From: Pseudomonadota bacterium
GTDB taxonomy: Bacteria > Pseudomonadota > Gammaproteobacteria > Xanthomonadales > Xanthomonadaceae
Direction of reading: 5' to 3'
Length of the DNA stretch: 33,388 nucleotides
Assembly (NCBI GenBank): GCA_023388715.1
Contig: JAEWFT010000028.1
Coordinates: forward strand, 1-33,388
Positions within the stretch are counted from its first letter, which is position 1. Each line of letters opens with the position of its first letter. A program made the position numbers and the translations under genes. Shown here in pieces: positions 7,430 through 15,713 of the stretch. The notes under the pieces were generated by a model. It saw nothing but the letters and a program-made list of their open reading frames with translations. It made no database searches and was not told where the DNA came from.

Positions 7430-8316
7430 TGTCCGCCGTCGTTCCCCCGGCGCTGCCGGCCTCGCCGCGGATCGGCGATGGCGACCGGCTTGGCGCGACC
7501 CTGGTGCTGTCGCTGCTGGTGCACGCCGCGGTGATCTTCGGCCTCGGCTTCACGATCGAGGATCCCGCGCCGCTGACGCCGACGCTGGACGTGATCGTGA
7601 CACGCACGCAATCGCCATTGACCCAACAGCAGGCCGACTTCCTGGCCCAGGCGGAAAACCAGGGCGGCGGCGAGCACGACAAGGCCAGCCGCCCGAGTGC
7701 GCCGCAAGCCGGCCCGCTGCCGCAGCCGGAGGACGGTCTGGCGCCGCGACCGTTGATCGCGCAGACGCCGGCGCCTGCGCCGCCGCCCGAGGCCCGCGTG
7801 GTCGCCTCCTCGAGCGGGGAACAAGCGCTGCCCACGCCACAGGCGCAGCCGGAAGTGCCGCCGGATGATCGCCAGCGCGGCCGCGAGAAGATCGAGCGCG
7901 ACATCGAGATGGCGCGGCTGGCGGCGGAGATCCAGTTGCGTTCGGCCGAGTACGCCAAACGCCCCAAGCGCAAGTTCGTCTCCGCCAGCACCCGCGAGTA
8001 CGCGTGGGCCGAATACCTGCGTGGCTGGGTGGACCGGGTGGAGCGCGTGGGCAACCTCAATTACCCCGACGAGGCCCGCCGGCGCCGGATCGGCGGCCTG
8101 GTGGTGATCAGCGTGGCGGTGCGCCGCGATGGCAGCGTGGAGGGCAGCCGCATCATCCAGTCCAGCCGGATCCCGATGCTGGACGAGGCCGCGCTACGGA
8201 TCATCCGGCTGTCGGCGCCGTTCGCGCCGTTGCCCAAGACGCAGGAGGATCCCGACGTGCTGCACGTCACCCGCACCTGGCAGTTCCTGCCCGGTGGCGA
8301 GCTGGTCGACCGCTAG
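7429..8316 (+). CDS. TonB-family energy transducer protein
   Basis: 295 residues with the TonB layout: a short cytoplasmic start, one membrane segment at about 23-42 (ATLVLSLLVHAAVIFGLGF), a Pro/Ala-rich periplasmic linker (about 85-145), a charged helical region (about 145-205), and a C-terminal TonB domain from about 205 to 290 containing NLNYPDEARRRRIGGLVVIS and IIRLSAPFAPLP. Such proteins pass proton-motive energy from ExbB/ExbD to outer-membrane receptors. The linker lacks the long Lys-Pro and Glu-Pro repeats of classical TonB and no exbBD is adjacent, so it may serve a subset of receptors. The ATG shares its A with the gshB TGA, implying coupled translation. It ends tail to tail with tsaB, the two TAG stops sharing CTAG at 8313-8316. 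Confidence 0.88.
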   Translation: MSAVVPPALPASPRIGDGDRLGATLVLSLLVHAAVIFGLGFTIEDPAPLTPTLDVIVTRTQSPLTQQQADFLAQAENQGGGEHDKASRPSAPQAGPLPQPEDGLAPRPLIAQTPAPAPPPEARVVASSSGEQALPTPQAQPEVPPDDRQRGREKIERDIEMARLAAEIQLRSAEYAKRPKRKFVSASTREYAWAEYLRGWVDRVERVGNLNYPDEARRRRIGGLVVISVAVRRDGSVEGSRIIQSSRIPMLDEAALRIIRLSAPFAPLPKTQEDPDVLHVTRTWQFLPGGELVDR

Positions 8317-9005
8317 CGGCGGATGCCCTGCGCCGCGCGCTCGGCGATGGTCAGGGCGACATTGTTGCGCAGGTACGCCGGCTCCACCCGCTCGGCCGCC
8401 ACCGCCTCGCCACGCGCGTAGGCCTGCGCCGCCAGCCAGGCGAGGTCGGCGGCATGCGGCAATGCGGCGGCATCGGCGGCCTGCAGGCGATCCCCCAGCC
8501 GCGCGACCAGTGCCGCCTCCGCGGCCGCAAAGCCGGTTCCGGCGCCGCACCAGTCGTCACCCTCCGGCAGCGGCGCCTCGCCGGGTGCAACCACGATCTC
8601 CCCGCCCAGCGGGTGCAGCCCGTCGCCATCGTGCTTGAACAGGCCGAGGTAAACCTCGCCCATGCGTGCGTCGATCGCGGCGATGCGACGCTCGCCGCCT
8701 GCACGCATCGCCAGCGCCGCCAGGGTCGACACCGGCACCACCGGGCGGTCAAGCGCCAGCGCGATTCCCTGCGCGACCGCGATCGCCAGCCGCACCCCGG
8801 TGAATGCGCCCGGGCCCTTTCCTACCGCGATCGCGTCCAGCTGCGCGCGAGAGATGCCGGCGTCGGCGAGGAGCGCGTCGGCCCACGGCAGCACCAGTTC
8901 GGCGTGCCGGCGCGGGGCCACTTCGAAGCGCGCATGCACGTCGCCGTCCACGTAGACGGCGACCGAACAGGCCTCGGTGGCGGTTTCAAGGGCAAGCAAC
9001 TTCAT
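8313..9005 (-). CDS. tsaB: TsaB, tRNA threonylcarbamoyladenosine biosynthesis protein
   Basis: 230 residues, family length. TsaB is the inactive ASKHA-fold partner that scaffolds TsaD and TsaE when the threonylcarbamoyl group is put on A37 of ANN-decoding tRNAs. The N terminus MKLLALETATEACSVAV, the RRHAELVLPWADALL stretch and the GPGAFTGVR motif (64-72) are diagnostic. The ATG at 9005 overlaps the yoaA TGA in an ATGA arrangement, so it is translated as the last gene of mrcB-yoaA-tsaB. A tsaB gene next to a yoaA/dinG-type helicase is also known in other gammaproteobacteria. Confidence 0.96.
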   Translation of the reverse strand: MKLLALETATEACSVAVYVDGDVHARFEVAPRRHAELVLPWADALLADAGISRAQLDAIAVGKGPGAFTGVRLAIAVAQGIALALDRPVVPVSTLAALAMRAGGERRIAAIDARMGEVYLGLFKHDGDGLHPLGGEIVVAPGEAPLPEGDDWCGAGTGFAAAEAALVARLGDRLQAADAAALPHAADLAWLAAQAYARGEAVAAERVEPAYLRNNVALTIAERAAQGIRR

Positions 9006-11017
9006 CGGGCTGCAGTATCCGCCAATCCGGGCTCGGCGAAGAAGGCGCGCACGTCCAGCACCTCGCGGGTGCGCGGCAGCGGCGGCAGCGAGTCGAGGAA
9101 CAGGCGGCCGTACGCCTTCTGCGTGAGCCGCGGATCGCAGAGCACCAGCACGCCGCGGTCGGTCTCGGTGCGGATCAGGCGGCCGGCGCCCTGCTTCAGC
9201 GCGATCACCGCCTGCGGCAGCTGCTCGTCGCGGAACGGGTTGCCGCCCGCGCGGCGCACCGCGTCCAGCCGCGCCTGGAATACCGGGTCGTCCGGTGCCG
9301 CGAACGGCAACTTGTCGATCACCACCACGCTCAGCGCATCGCCGGCCACGTCCACGCCCTCGCGGAAACTGGCGGTGCCCAGCAGCACGCCGTTGCCGGA
9401 CTCGCGGAACCGTTGCAGCAGCACGTGGCGCGGCTCGCTGCCCTGCACGAACAGCGGCCACGGCGCGTGCTGCATCAGCGTCGCGGCGTCGCGCAGCGCG
9501 CGGTGCGAGGCGAACAGCACGAACGCGCGCCCGCCCGACGCCTCCAGCACCGGCCACAGCGCCTCGACCACCGCGCTTGCGTAGTCGCGCGACGACGGCT
9601 CCGGCATCCGCGTGGGCAGGTAGCACAGCGCCTGCCGGTTCCAGTCGAACGGGCTGGGCTGCAGCAGGGTGCGCGGGGCGTCGATGCCGAGCCGGGTGGC
9701 AATGTGGGAAAAGCTTCCGGACACCGCCAGCGTGGCCGAGGTGAACACCCACGACGCATGCGACTGCTCGCGATGGCGGCGCAGCGGGCCGGAGACATCC
9801 AGTGGCGTGCGCTGCAGCCGGAACCCCCGCGGCGTCAGTTCATACCAGTGGACGTTGGTGTCCGGGTGGTCGCCCTCTTCGGGCGCCTCGCCAACCGCCG
9901 CGGGCTCGCCCAGCCAGCGCCGCAGGCGGCCCAGCTGGTCGCGCGCGCGCAGGTGGCAGGCATCGAATCCGGGCGCGGCTTCGCGCAGCGGGGCCAACGC
10001 GTGTTCCATGCCCTCCAGTGCGTCGGCCAGGGCCTGGAAGGCCGGCGCGATCGCTGCCTCGTCAAGCGCACGCCAGGCCGTGCCGCGTTGCGGCAGCACG
10101 TCCATCGCCGCCCGCAATGCACGCGCCGCGTGGTCCAGTTCACGCGCCGGCACCTGCAGCGCCGCCAGTGCGCCGGGCACGTCCTTGCACTCGCCCAGCG
10201 CGTCACGCGCCAGGTCGACGAGCGGCCGCGCGCCCAGGCCCTCGCCGAAGAACTGCGCCGCCAGTTCGGGCAACTGGTGGGCCTCGTCCACCACGAACGC
10301 CTGCGCGCCGGGCAGGATCTCGCCGAAGCCTTCCTGCTTGAGCGCCAGGTCGGCCAGCAGCAGGTGGTGGTTGACGACCACTAGGTCCGCGGTCTGCGCC
10401 CGCTGTCGCGCCTGCACCACGAAGCACTCCGCCCAGAACGGGCATTCGGTGCCGAGGCAGTTGTCCGCGGTGGAAGTGACCTGCGGCAGCAGCGGAGTGT
10501 CCTCGGGCAGGCCATCGAGTTCGGCCAGGTCGCCATAGCGGGTGCGGCCGCTCCAGGCGACCACCCGCTGGAACTGGGAGACCACTTCGCGCGAGCCGAA
10601 ACCGCCGCGCCCCGGATGGCCTTCGCCCTTCGCCTGCTCCATCCGGTAGCGGCATAGGTAATTGGCGCGGCCCTTCAGCAAAGCGGTCTTCAGGCCGGTG
10701 CCCAGCGCGTCGCGCACCCGCGGAAGGTCGCGCAGGTAAAGCTGGTCCTGCAGCGCGCGGGTGCCGGTGCTGACGATCGTCTTCATCCCCGACAGCAGCG
10801 CCGGGACCAGGTAGGCGAAGGTCTTGCCGGTGCCGGTGCCGGCTTCGGCCAGCAGCACCGCCCGGTCCTCGAACGCATCGGCGACGGCGATGGCGAGGTT
10901 CTGCTGCGCCTGCCGCGGCACGAAGCCCGGCAGCTTCAGGGCCAGCGCCGCGCCGTCGACCAGCGCCTCGCGCGAGGCGCGCGCCAGCCGCGAGGCCGGG
11001 GTGATGCCCGCGTCCAC
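9002..11017 (-). CDS. yoaA: YoaA/DinG-like Fe-S superfamily 2 DNA helicase
   Basis: 671 residues of the XPD/DinG class of 5'-3' DNA helicases acting on damaged or stalled replication structures. Visible are a Q-motif-like RQAQQN (35-40), Walker A EAGTGTGKT (58-66), four cysteines for a 4Fe-4S cluster (Cys122, Cys187, Cys192, Cys198), a DEAH box at 244-247, and the C-terminal helicase motifs including LLGTASFREGVDV and QGAGRLIRTETDRG. The length and cysteine pattern favour YoaA over DinG; in E. coli YoaA works with the HolC clamp-loader subunit. The start is GTG at 11017, three bases after the mrcB stop codon; it overlaps tsaB by four bases. Confidence 0.94.
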   Translation of the reverse strand: MDAGITPASRLARASREALVDGAALALKLPGFVPRQAQQNLAIAVADAFEDRAVLLAEAGTGTGKTFAYLVPALLSGMKTIVSTGTRALQDQLYLRDLPRVRDALGTGLKTALLKGRANYLCRYRMEQAKGEGHPGRGGFGSREVVSQFQRVVAWSGRTRYGDLAELDGLPEDTPLLPQVTSTADNCLGTECPFWAECFVVQARQRAQTADLVVVNHHLLLADLALKQEGFGEILPGAQAFVVDEAHQLPELAAQFFGEGLGARPLVDLARDALGECKDVPGALAALQVPARELDHAARALRAAMDVLPQRGTAWRALDEAAIAPAFQALADALEGMEHALAPLREAAPGFDACHLRARDQLGRLRRWLGEPAAVGEAPEEGDHPDTNVHWYELTPRGFRLQRTPLDVSGPLRRHREQSHASWVFTSATLAVSGSFSHIATRLGIDAPRTLLQPSPFDWNRQALCYLPTRMPEPSSRDYASAVVEALWPVLEASGGRAFVLFASHRALRDAATLMQHAPWPLFVQGSEPRHVLLQRFRESGNGVLLGTASFREGVDVAGDALSVVVIDKLPFAAPDDPVFQARLDAVRRAGGNPFRDEQLPQAVIALKQGAGRLIRTETDRGVLVLCDPRLTQKAYGRLFLDSLPPLPRTREVLDVRAFFAEPGLADTAAR

Positions 11018-11020
11018 CGG

Positions 11021-13480
11021 TTACTGCACGGGCTGTGACGCCGGCTGCGGTGGCGGCAGCTGCTTGGCGGGATCACCGCCACCGAAGAAGTCGCGGATGG
11101 CCTGTCCCGCGCGCTCCAACGCGTCGCCCATGGCATCGGGCTGCGAGGGTGGAAGCGGGTTGCCGTATTCGTCCACCGGTGGCGGCGGCGCGTACACGCA
11201 TGGCCGGTAGGGTGGCGCGTAGCCGGCGACGAAGGCGAAACGGCGGCTGCCGGGGCACCCCTCATCGGTGCTGTAGCGGCCTTCCACCGCGCGCCAGTCG
11301 ATGCCCTCGTCATCCAGCTGCAGCGGCGCGCTCGGCAGCCGCGCGAAGATGTCCGACCAGACCCGCATGCCGCCGGTGGCGCCATACAGGCCGGTCTGCT
11401 TGTTCTCGTCATTGCCCACCCAGACCACCGCCAAGTGGTCCCCGGTATAGCCGGCAAACCAGCTGTCGCGGCCGTCGTTGCTGGTGCCGGTCTTGCCTGC
11501 CGGTCGCAGGGCGCCGTGGCCATCGCGCATCAGCGCGCGGCCAGTGCCGTTGCTGACCGCGTACTGCAGGGCGATGCCGACCAGCCGCGCGGCCACGGCG
11601 TCGCCCTTCTGCGCCGGCGGGGCGGCGGTGTCGTAGCGCTTGATCAGGCTCCCCTGCGGATCCAGCACGCCGCGCACGGCATGCAGCGGCTGGATCTCGC
11701 CGCCTGACGCAAGGAACTGGTACAGCTGGGCCATCGCGTACGGGCTCTGGTCCACCGCGCCCAGGATCAGCGAGGGCTGGCCGTCGGATTCCACGCCCGA
11801 CAGGGTGCGGACCAGGTCGGCCAGCCGCCCGGGCTGGACGTCCATGCCCAACCGCACCGTGGCCTGGTTGTAGCTCTGCGCCAGCGCATCGAGCAGGGTC
11901 ACGGTGCCATGGCTGCGGCCATCGGAATTGCCCGGCTTCCAGGTGCGCGCGCGCCCCAGGCTGACGGTCACCGGGCCGTCGCTGATGGTGCTGGCCAGCG
12001 ACCACTTGTCAGGCTGCGCCAGCGCGAGCAGGTAGACGAACGGCTTGAGCAGCGAGCCGACCGGCCTGCGTGCGTCCACCGCGCGGTTGAAGCCCTGGAC
12101 GGTCAATTCCCGGCTGCCAACCACCGCCAGCACGTCGCCGTTGTGGACGTCGGTGATGACCAGGCCTGCCTCAAGCGGCGGCCGCCCCTTGCCGCCCAGT
12201 GATTTCAGGGTGCGGGTGACCGCGCCCTCGGCGTAACCCTGCGCGGTCGGCGACATGCCGGTCATCACCGCGAGCCCGGCCCCCGAAAGGCGATCCGCCG
12301 GATAGTCGCGCGCGAGCTGCTTGCGCGCCAGGTCGACATAGGCCGGAAAGCGGTTGGCGGCCATGTTGCCGGCGTTGGCGGTCACCCCGAGCGGAGCCTT
12401 GAGCGCGCGCTGGTATTCCTTGTCGTCGATCAGCCCGGTCTCATGCATCTCCCCGAGCACGAAGTTGCGGCGCTCGGTCGCGCGTTCCGGGTTGCGCCGC
12501 GGGTTGTACCAGGACGGCCCCTTCACCAGCCCGATCAGCATCGCCACCTGCTCGGTGGACAGGTCCTGCAGCTGCTTCCCGAACCAGAACTCGGAAGCGG
12601 CCGCCACGCCCTTGATCGACTGCGCGCCGCGCTGGCCCAGGTCGACCTGGTTGAAATACGCCTCCAGGATGGTGCGCTTGTCGTAGCGCATCTCCAGCAG
12701 CAGCGCGAACAGGATCTCCTTGAACTTGCGGCTCCAGGTCTGCTCCTTGCCGATCCCGAGCAGGCCGCTGCGGGCCAGCTGCTGGGTCAGGGTGCTCGCG
12801 CCCTGGCGGGCATCGCCGGAGCGCATGTTGACGAAGGCCGCGCGCAGCATGCCGCCCAGGTCGATGCCCATGTGCCGGCTGAAATCGCGGTCCTCGACCG
12901 CCTGCAGTCCGGTCACCAGCAGTTCCGGCACCTCGTCCATCCGCACCAGTCGCCGTTCCTCCTGGTTCTGGCCGTACAGGGTGGCGATCCGCGCCGGATC
13001 CAGGCGCGCGCTGCGCAGGGCCTTGCCGGAACCCACGTCGCGCAACGCGGCAACCTTGCCGGCGGACAGGGTGACGTCCAGCACCGCCGGCGCCACCCGC
13101 CCGTCGACATCGTGATAACCGCGGCTGGAGATGCGCCAGCGCGCGCCATTGCGGTCATAGGTGCCCGGACGGCGGCCATCACCGGCACGGTACGAGGCCG
13201 CGTCCAGTTCGGTCTTGAGCGTCTGCGTGTCCATCGCCAGGCCGCCCTTCAGCACCAGCGGCCGCGCATACACCCGGGTCGGCACCTGCCAGCGCAGCTG
13301 GCCGAACCGCTCGCCAACCTGGTGGTTCAGGTACAGCATGTACGGGATCAGGAAACCCAGCAGCAGCGCCGCCGCGGCGAGGCTCCAGGTCAGCAGGCGG
13401 CTGCGCCAGCCCCGCCCCGATTCGCCGCCGTCATCGTCGAGGCCGTGGTCCTGGTCGTCTTCGTCTTCGATGCGGGGCAT
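11021..13480 (-). CDS. mrcB: Penicillin-binding protein 1B, bifunctional peptidoglycan synthase
   Basis: 819 residues, class A PBP. An acidic cytoplasmic tail (EDEDDQD) precedes the membrane anchor at about 28-50. A UB2H-like domain (about 60-150) marks it as PBP1B rather than PBP1A. The GT51 transglycosylase has its catalytic Glu196 in AVEDRDF and the motif STLTQQLARSG (229-239). The transpeptidase shows SLLK with Ser476, SYN at 536-538 and KTGT at 663-666, so all key residues are intact. The C terminus is proline-rich with a PPPPVDEYGNPLPP segment. UB2H normally binds the lipoprotein activator LpoB; none is encoded here. It is the first gene of mrcB-yoaA-tsaB. Confidence 0.97.
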   Translation of the reverse strand: MPRIEDEDDQDHGLDDDGGESGRGWRSRLLTWSLAAAALLLGFLIPYMLYLNHQVGERFGQLRWQVPTRVYARPLVLKGGLAMDTQTLKTELDAASYRAGDGRRPGTYDRNGARWRISSRGYHDVDGRVAPAVLDVTLSAGKVAALRDVGSGKALRSARLDPARIATLYGQNQEERRLVRMDEVPELLVTGLQAVEDRDFSRHMGIDLGGMLRAAFVNMRSGDARQGASTLTQQLARSGLLGIGKEQTWSRKFKEILFALLLEMRYDKRTILEAYFNQVDLGQRGAQSIKGVAAASEFWFGKQLQDLSTEQVAMLIGLVKGPSWYNPRRNPERATERRNFVLGEMHETGLIDDKEYQRALKAPLGVTANAGNMAANRFPAYVDLARKQLARDYPADRLSGAGLAVMTGMSPTAQGYAEGAVTRTLKSLGGKGRPPLEAGLVITDVHNGDVLAVVGSRELTVQGFNRAVDARRPVGSLLKPFVYLLALAQPDKWSLASTISDGPVTVSLGRARTWKPGNSDGRSHGTVTLLDALAQSYNQATVRLGMDVQPGRLADLVRTLSGVESDGQPSLILGAVDQSPYAMAQLYQFLASGGEIQPLHAVRGVLDPQGSLIKRYDTAAPPAQKGDAVAARLVGIALQYAVSNGTGRALMRDGHGALRPAGKTGTSNDGRDSWFAGYTGDHLAVVWVGNDENKQTGLYGATGGMRVWSDIFARLPSAPLQLDDEGIDWRAVEGRYSTDEGCPGSRRFAFVAGYAPPYRPCVYAPPPPVDEYGNPLPPSQPDAMGDALERAGQAIRDFFGGGDPAKQLPPPQPASQPVQ

Positions 13481-13538
13481 GGGTCGTCGGCTGGCGGCAT
13501 TGGCGCGGGATGCGACAATGCCGGCTTGGGTTCAGGCG

Positions 13539-13544
13539 AGTCTA
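13539..13544 (-). promoter_or_regulatory. Possible -10 element of mrcB
   Basis: On the minus strand TAGACT is followed by CGCC, the same TANNNT-plus-GC arrangement seen at other starts in the window. No matching -35 is evident. The start point would be near 13532, with a leader of about 50 nt. Confidence 0.25.
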
Positions 13545-13607
13545 TCGCAGCGCTTCCGCGCCGCGCCGTGAGCCAAACCCCCGCCCTTCAGCCGGAGTTC
13601 CACCAGC

Positions 13608-15713
13608 ATGGCCATCGATGTCGAGGCGCGCTTCTGGCTCACGCGCGGCCTCGGCCTGTGGCGGCGCGGCGTCGCCAGCCTGCGCAACCGCGGCCTGAAG
13701 GCGTCCTGGCAGCGGCTGCAGTTGCAGCTGCGGCGCACATCCTTGGACCGCGCGGCGCCGTGGAGGCCCGAGCCCGCGCAGTTCGCCCCGTTCGCGCTGG
13801 CCACCTCCGGCACCCCGACCGCCAGCCTGGTGATCCCGGTCCACGGGGCGTTCGCGCATACGCTGGCCTGCCTGCGCGCGCTGGCGGCGCATCCGCCTGC
13901 GGCGGCGTTCGAGGTGATCGTGGTGGACGACGCCTCGCCCGACGACTCACTGGCGCGGCTGCGCCAGATCGGCGGTCTGCGCGTGCATGCGCGCGATTCC
14001 AACGGCGGCTTCATCGCCGCCTGCAACGACGGCGCGGCGCTCGCCCGTGGCGGAGTGCTCGTCTTCCTCAACAACGACACCGTGCCGCAGCCGGGCTGGC
14101 TGGATGCCCTGCTGGCCACGTTCGACAGCATCCCCGAGGCGGGCCTGGTCGGGGCCAGGCTGCTGTATCCCGATGGGCGGCTGCAGGAAGCCGGGGGCGT
14201 GGTGTTTGCCGACGGCAGCGGCTGGAACTACGGACGCCATGGGGATCCGGACGATTGCCGCTACGCCTACCTGCGCGACGCCGATTACCTGAGCGGCGCC
14301 GCCATCGCCATCCCGCGCGCGCTGTTCGCTCAGCTGGGCGGCTTCGACACGCGCTACGCGCCGGCCTATTACGAGGACACCGACCTCGCCTTCGCGGTGC
14401 GCGCAGCCGGGCGCCGGGTGCTCTACCAGCCGGCAGCCGTGGTCGTGCACGACGAGGGCGCGACGTCGGGCACCGACCTGCATGCCGGGCCGAAGGCGGC
14501 GCAGGCGCGCAACCAGGCGGTGTTTGCCGGGCGCTGGCATGCCGAACTGGCCGGGCAGCTTCCTCCCGGCACCGTTCCCACCCCTGCGCTGCTCCATCGG
14601 CGCCAGGTGCAGGTGCTGGTGATCGATGCACTCACGCCGCAGCCCGATCGCGATTCGGGTTCGCTGCGGCTGGTCAACCTGATGCGCCTGCTGATCGCGG
14701 AAGGCGCGCACGTGGTGTTCCTGCCCGCCAACCGCAGTTATGACGGCGAGTACACGCGCGCGTTGCAGCAGCTGGGCGTGGAATGCTGGCATGCGCCCCA
14801 CGCCGCCCGCTTCCCGGCATGGCTGCGCGAGCACGGCCCGCGCTTCAATGCGGTGATGGTGAGCCGCCATTACGTGGCCAGCGAGTTCTTCCCGCTGCTG
14901 CGCCGGCACGCGCCGCAGGCGCGCCTGCTGTTCGACACGGTCGACCTGCACTACCTGCGGGAACAGCGCGCGGCCGAGCTGTCGGCCGATCCTGCCGCGC
15001 TGCGCGCCGCGGGCGCCACCCGGGCGCGTGAGCTGGCGCTGATCGAGCACGCCGATGCCACCTTGGTGGTGAGCGAGGTCGAGCGCCAGCTGCTGGCGCA
15101 GGACGCGCCGCGGGCGCGGGTGCACGTGCTGTCGAACCTGCATGAGGTCGCGCCCGCCGGCAACGGCTGGGCGCAACGCCGCGATCTGCTGTTCGTCGGC
15201 GGCTTCCGCCATCCTCCCAATGTTGATGCGGTGGGCTGGTTCGTGCGCGACGTGTTTCCCGCGATCCGCCGGCAGCTGCCCGGTGTGGCATTCCATTGCA
15301 TCGGCGGCGACGTCCCGGACGCGATTTCCCGGCTGGCGGATGCGCCCGGCGTGCACGTTCACGGCCACGTGCCAGACCTCGCACCGTGGCTGGACGGTTG
15401 CCGCATCGCCCTTGCGCCGCTGCGTTACGGGGCCGGGGTCAAGGGCAAGGTCAACCAGGCGATGGCGCACGGGATCCCCGTGGTGGCGACCAGCGCCGCG
15501 GTGGAAGGGATGCACGTGCTCCCGGGCGAGGACGTGCTGGTGGCCGACGACCCGGCGACATTCGCGCAGCAAGTGGTCCGCCTCTACAACGATGAAGCCC
15601 TCTGGAACCGGCTGGCGGCCAGCGGGCGCGACAACGTGGCCCGGCACTTCTCGGCGGATGCGGCGCGCGCCACGGTGCGCGACCTGTTCCTGGCGCCAGC
15701 CGGACGCCGCTAG
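13608..15713 (+). CDS. Two-domain glycosyltransferase (GT2 fused to GT4)
   Basis: 701 residues. After about 70 residues of basic, probably helical sequence comes a GT-A fold family 2 domain (about 72-300): SLVIPVHG, FEVIVVDDASPDD, NNDT at 155-158 as the metal-binding DXD equivalent, and YEDTDL (255-260) with the likely catalytic acid. A second, GT-B family 4 domain fills about 335-701, with FVGGFRHPPNVDAVGWFV and the nucleotide-sugar loop GAGVKGKVNQAMAHGIPVVA. Such fusions build surface polysaccharides or O-antigen by adding sugars in turn; the sugars here cannot be inferred. It has no signal peptide and no neighbouring polysaccharide genes. The stop overlaps the next gene's stop in CTAG at 15710-15713. 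The ATG at 13608 is the first good in-frame start. Confidence 0.9.
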   Translation: MAIDVEARFWLTRGLGLWRRGVASLRNRGLKASWQRLQLQLRRTSLDRAAPWRPEPAQFAPFALATSGTPTASLVIPVHGAFAHTLACLRALAAHPPAAAFEVIVVDDASPDDSLARLRQIGGLRVHARDSNGGFIAACNDGAALARGGVLVFLNNDTVPQPGWLDALLATFDSIPEAGLVGARLLYPDGRLQEAGGVVFADGSGWNYGRHGDPDDCRYAYLRDADYLSGAAIAIPRALFAQLGGFDTRYAPAYYEDTDLAFAVRAAGRRVLYQPAAVVVHDEGATSGTDLHAGPKAAQARNQAVFAGRWHAELAGQLPPGTVPTPALLHRRQVQVLVIDALTPQPDRDSGSLRLVNLMRLLIAEGAHVVFLPANRSYDGEYTRALQQLGVECWHAPHAARFPAWLREHGPRFNAVMVSRHYVASEFFPLLRRHAPQARLLFDTVDLHYLREQRAAELSADPAALRAAGATRARELALIEHADATLVVSEVERQLLAQDAPRARVHVLSNLHEVAPAGNGWAQRRDLLFVGGFRHPPNVDAVGWFVRDVFPAIRRQLPGVAFHCIGGDVPDAISRLADAPGVHVHGHVPDLAPWLDGCRIALAPLRYGAGVKGKVNQAMAHGIPVVATSAAVEGMHVLPGEDVLVADDPATFAQQVVRLYNDEALWNRLAASGRDNVARHFSADAARATVRDLFLAPAGRR

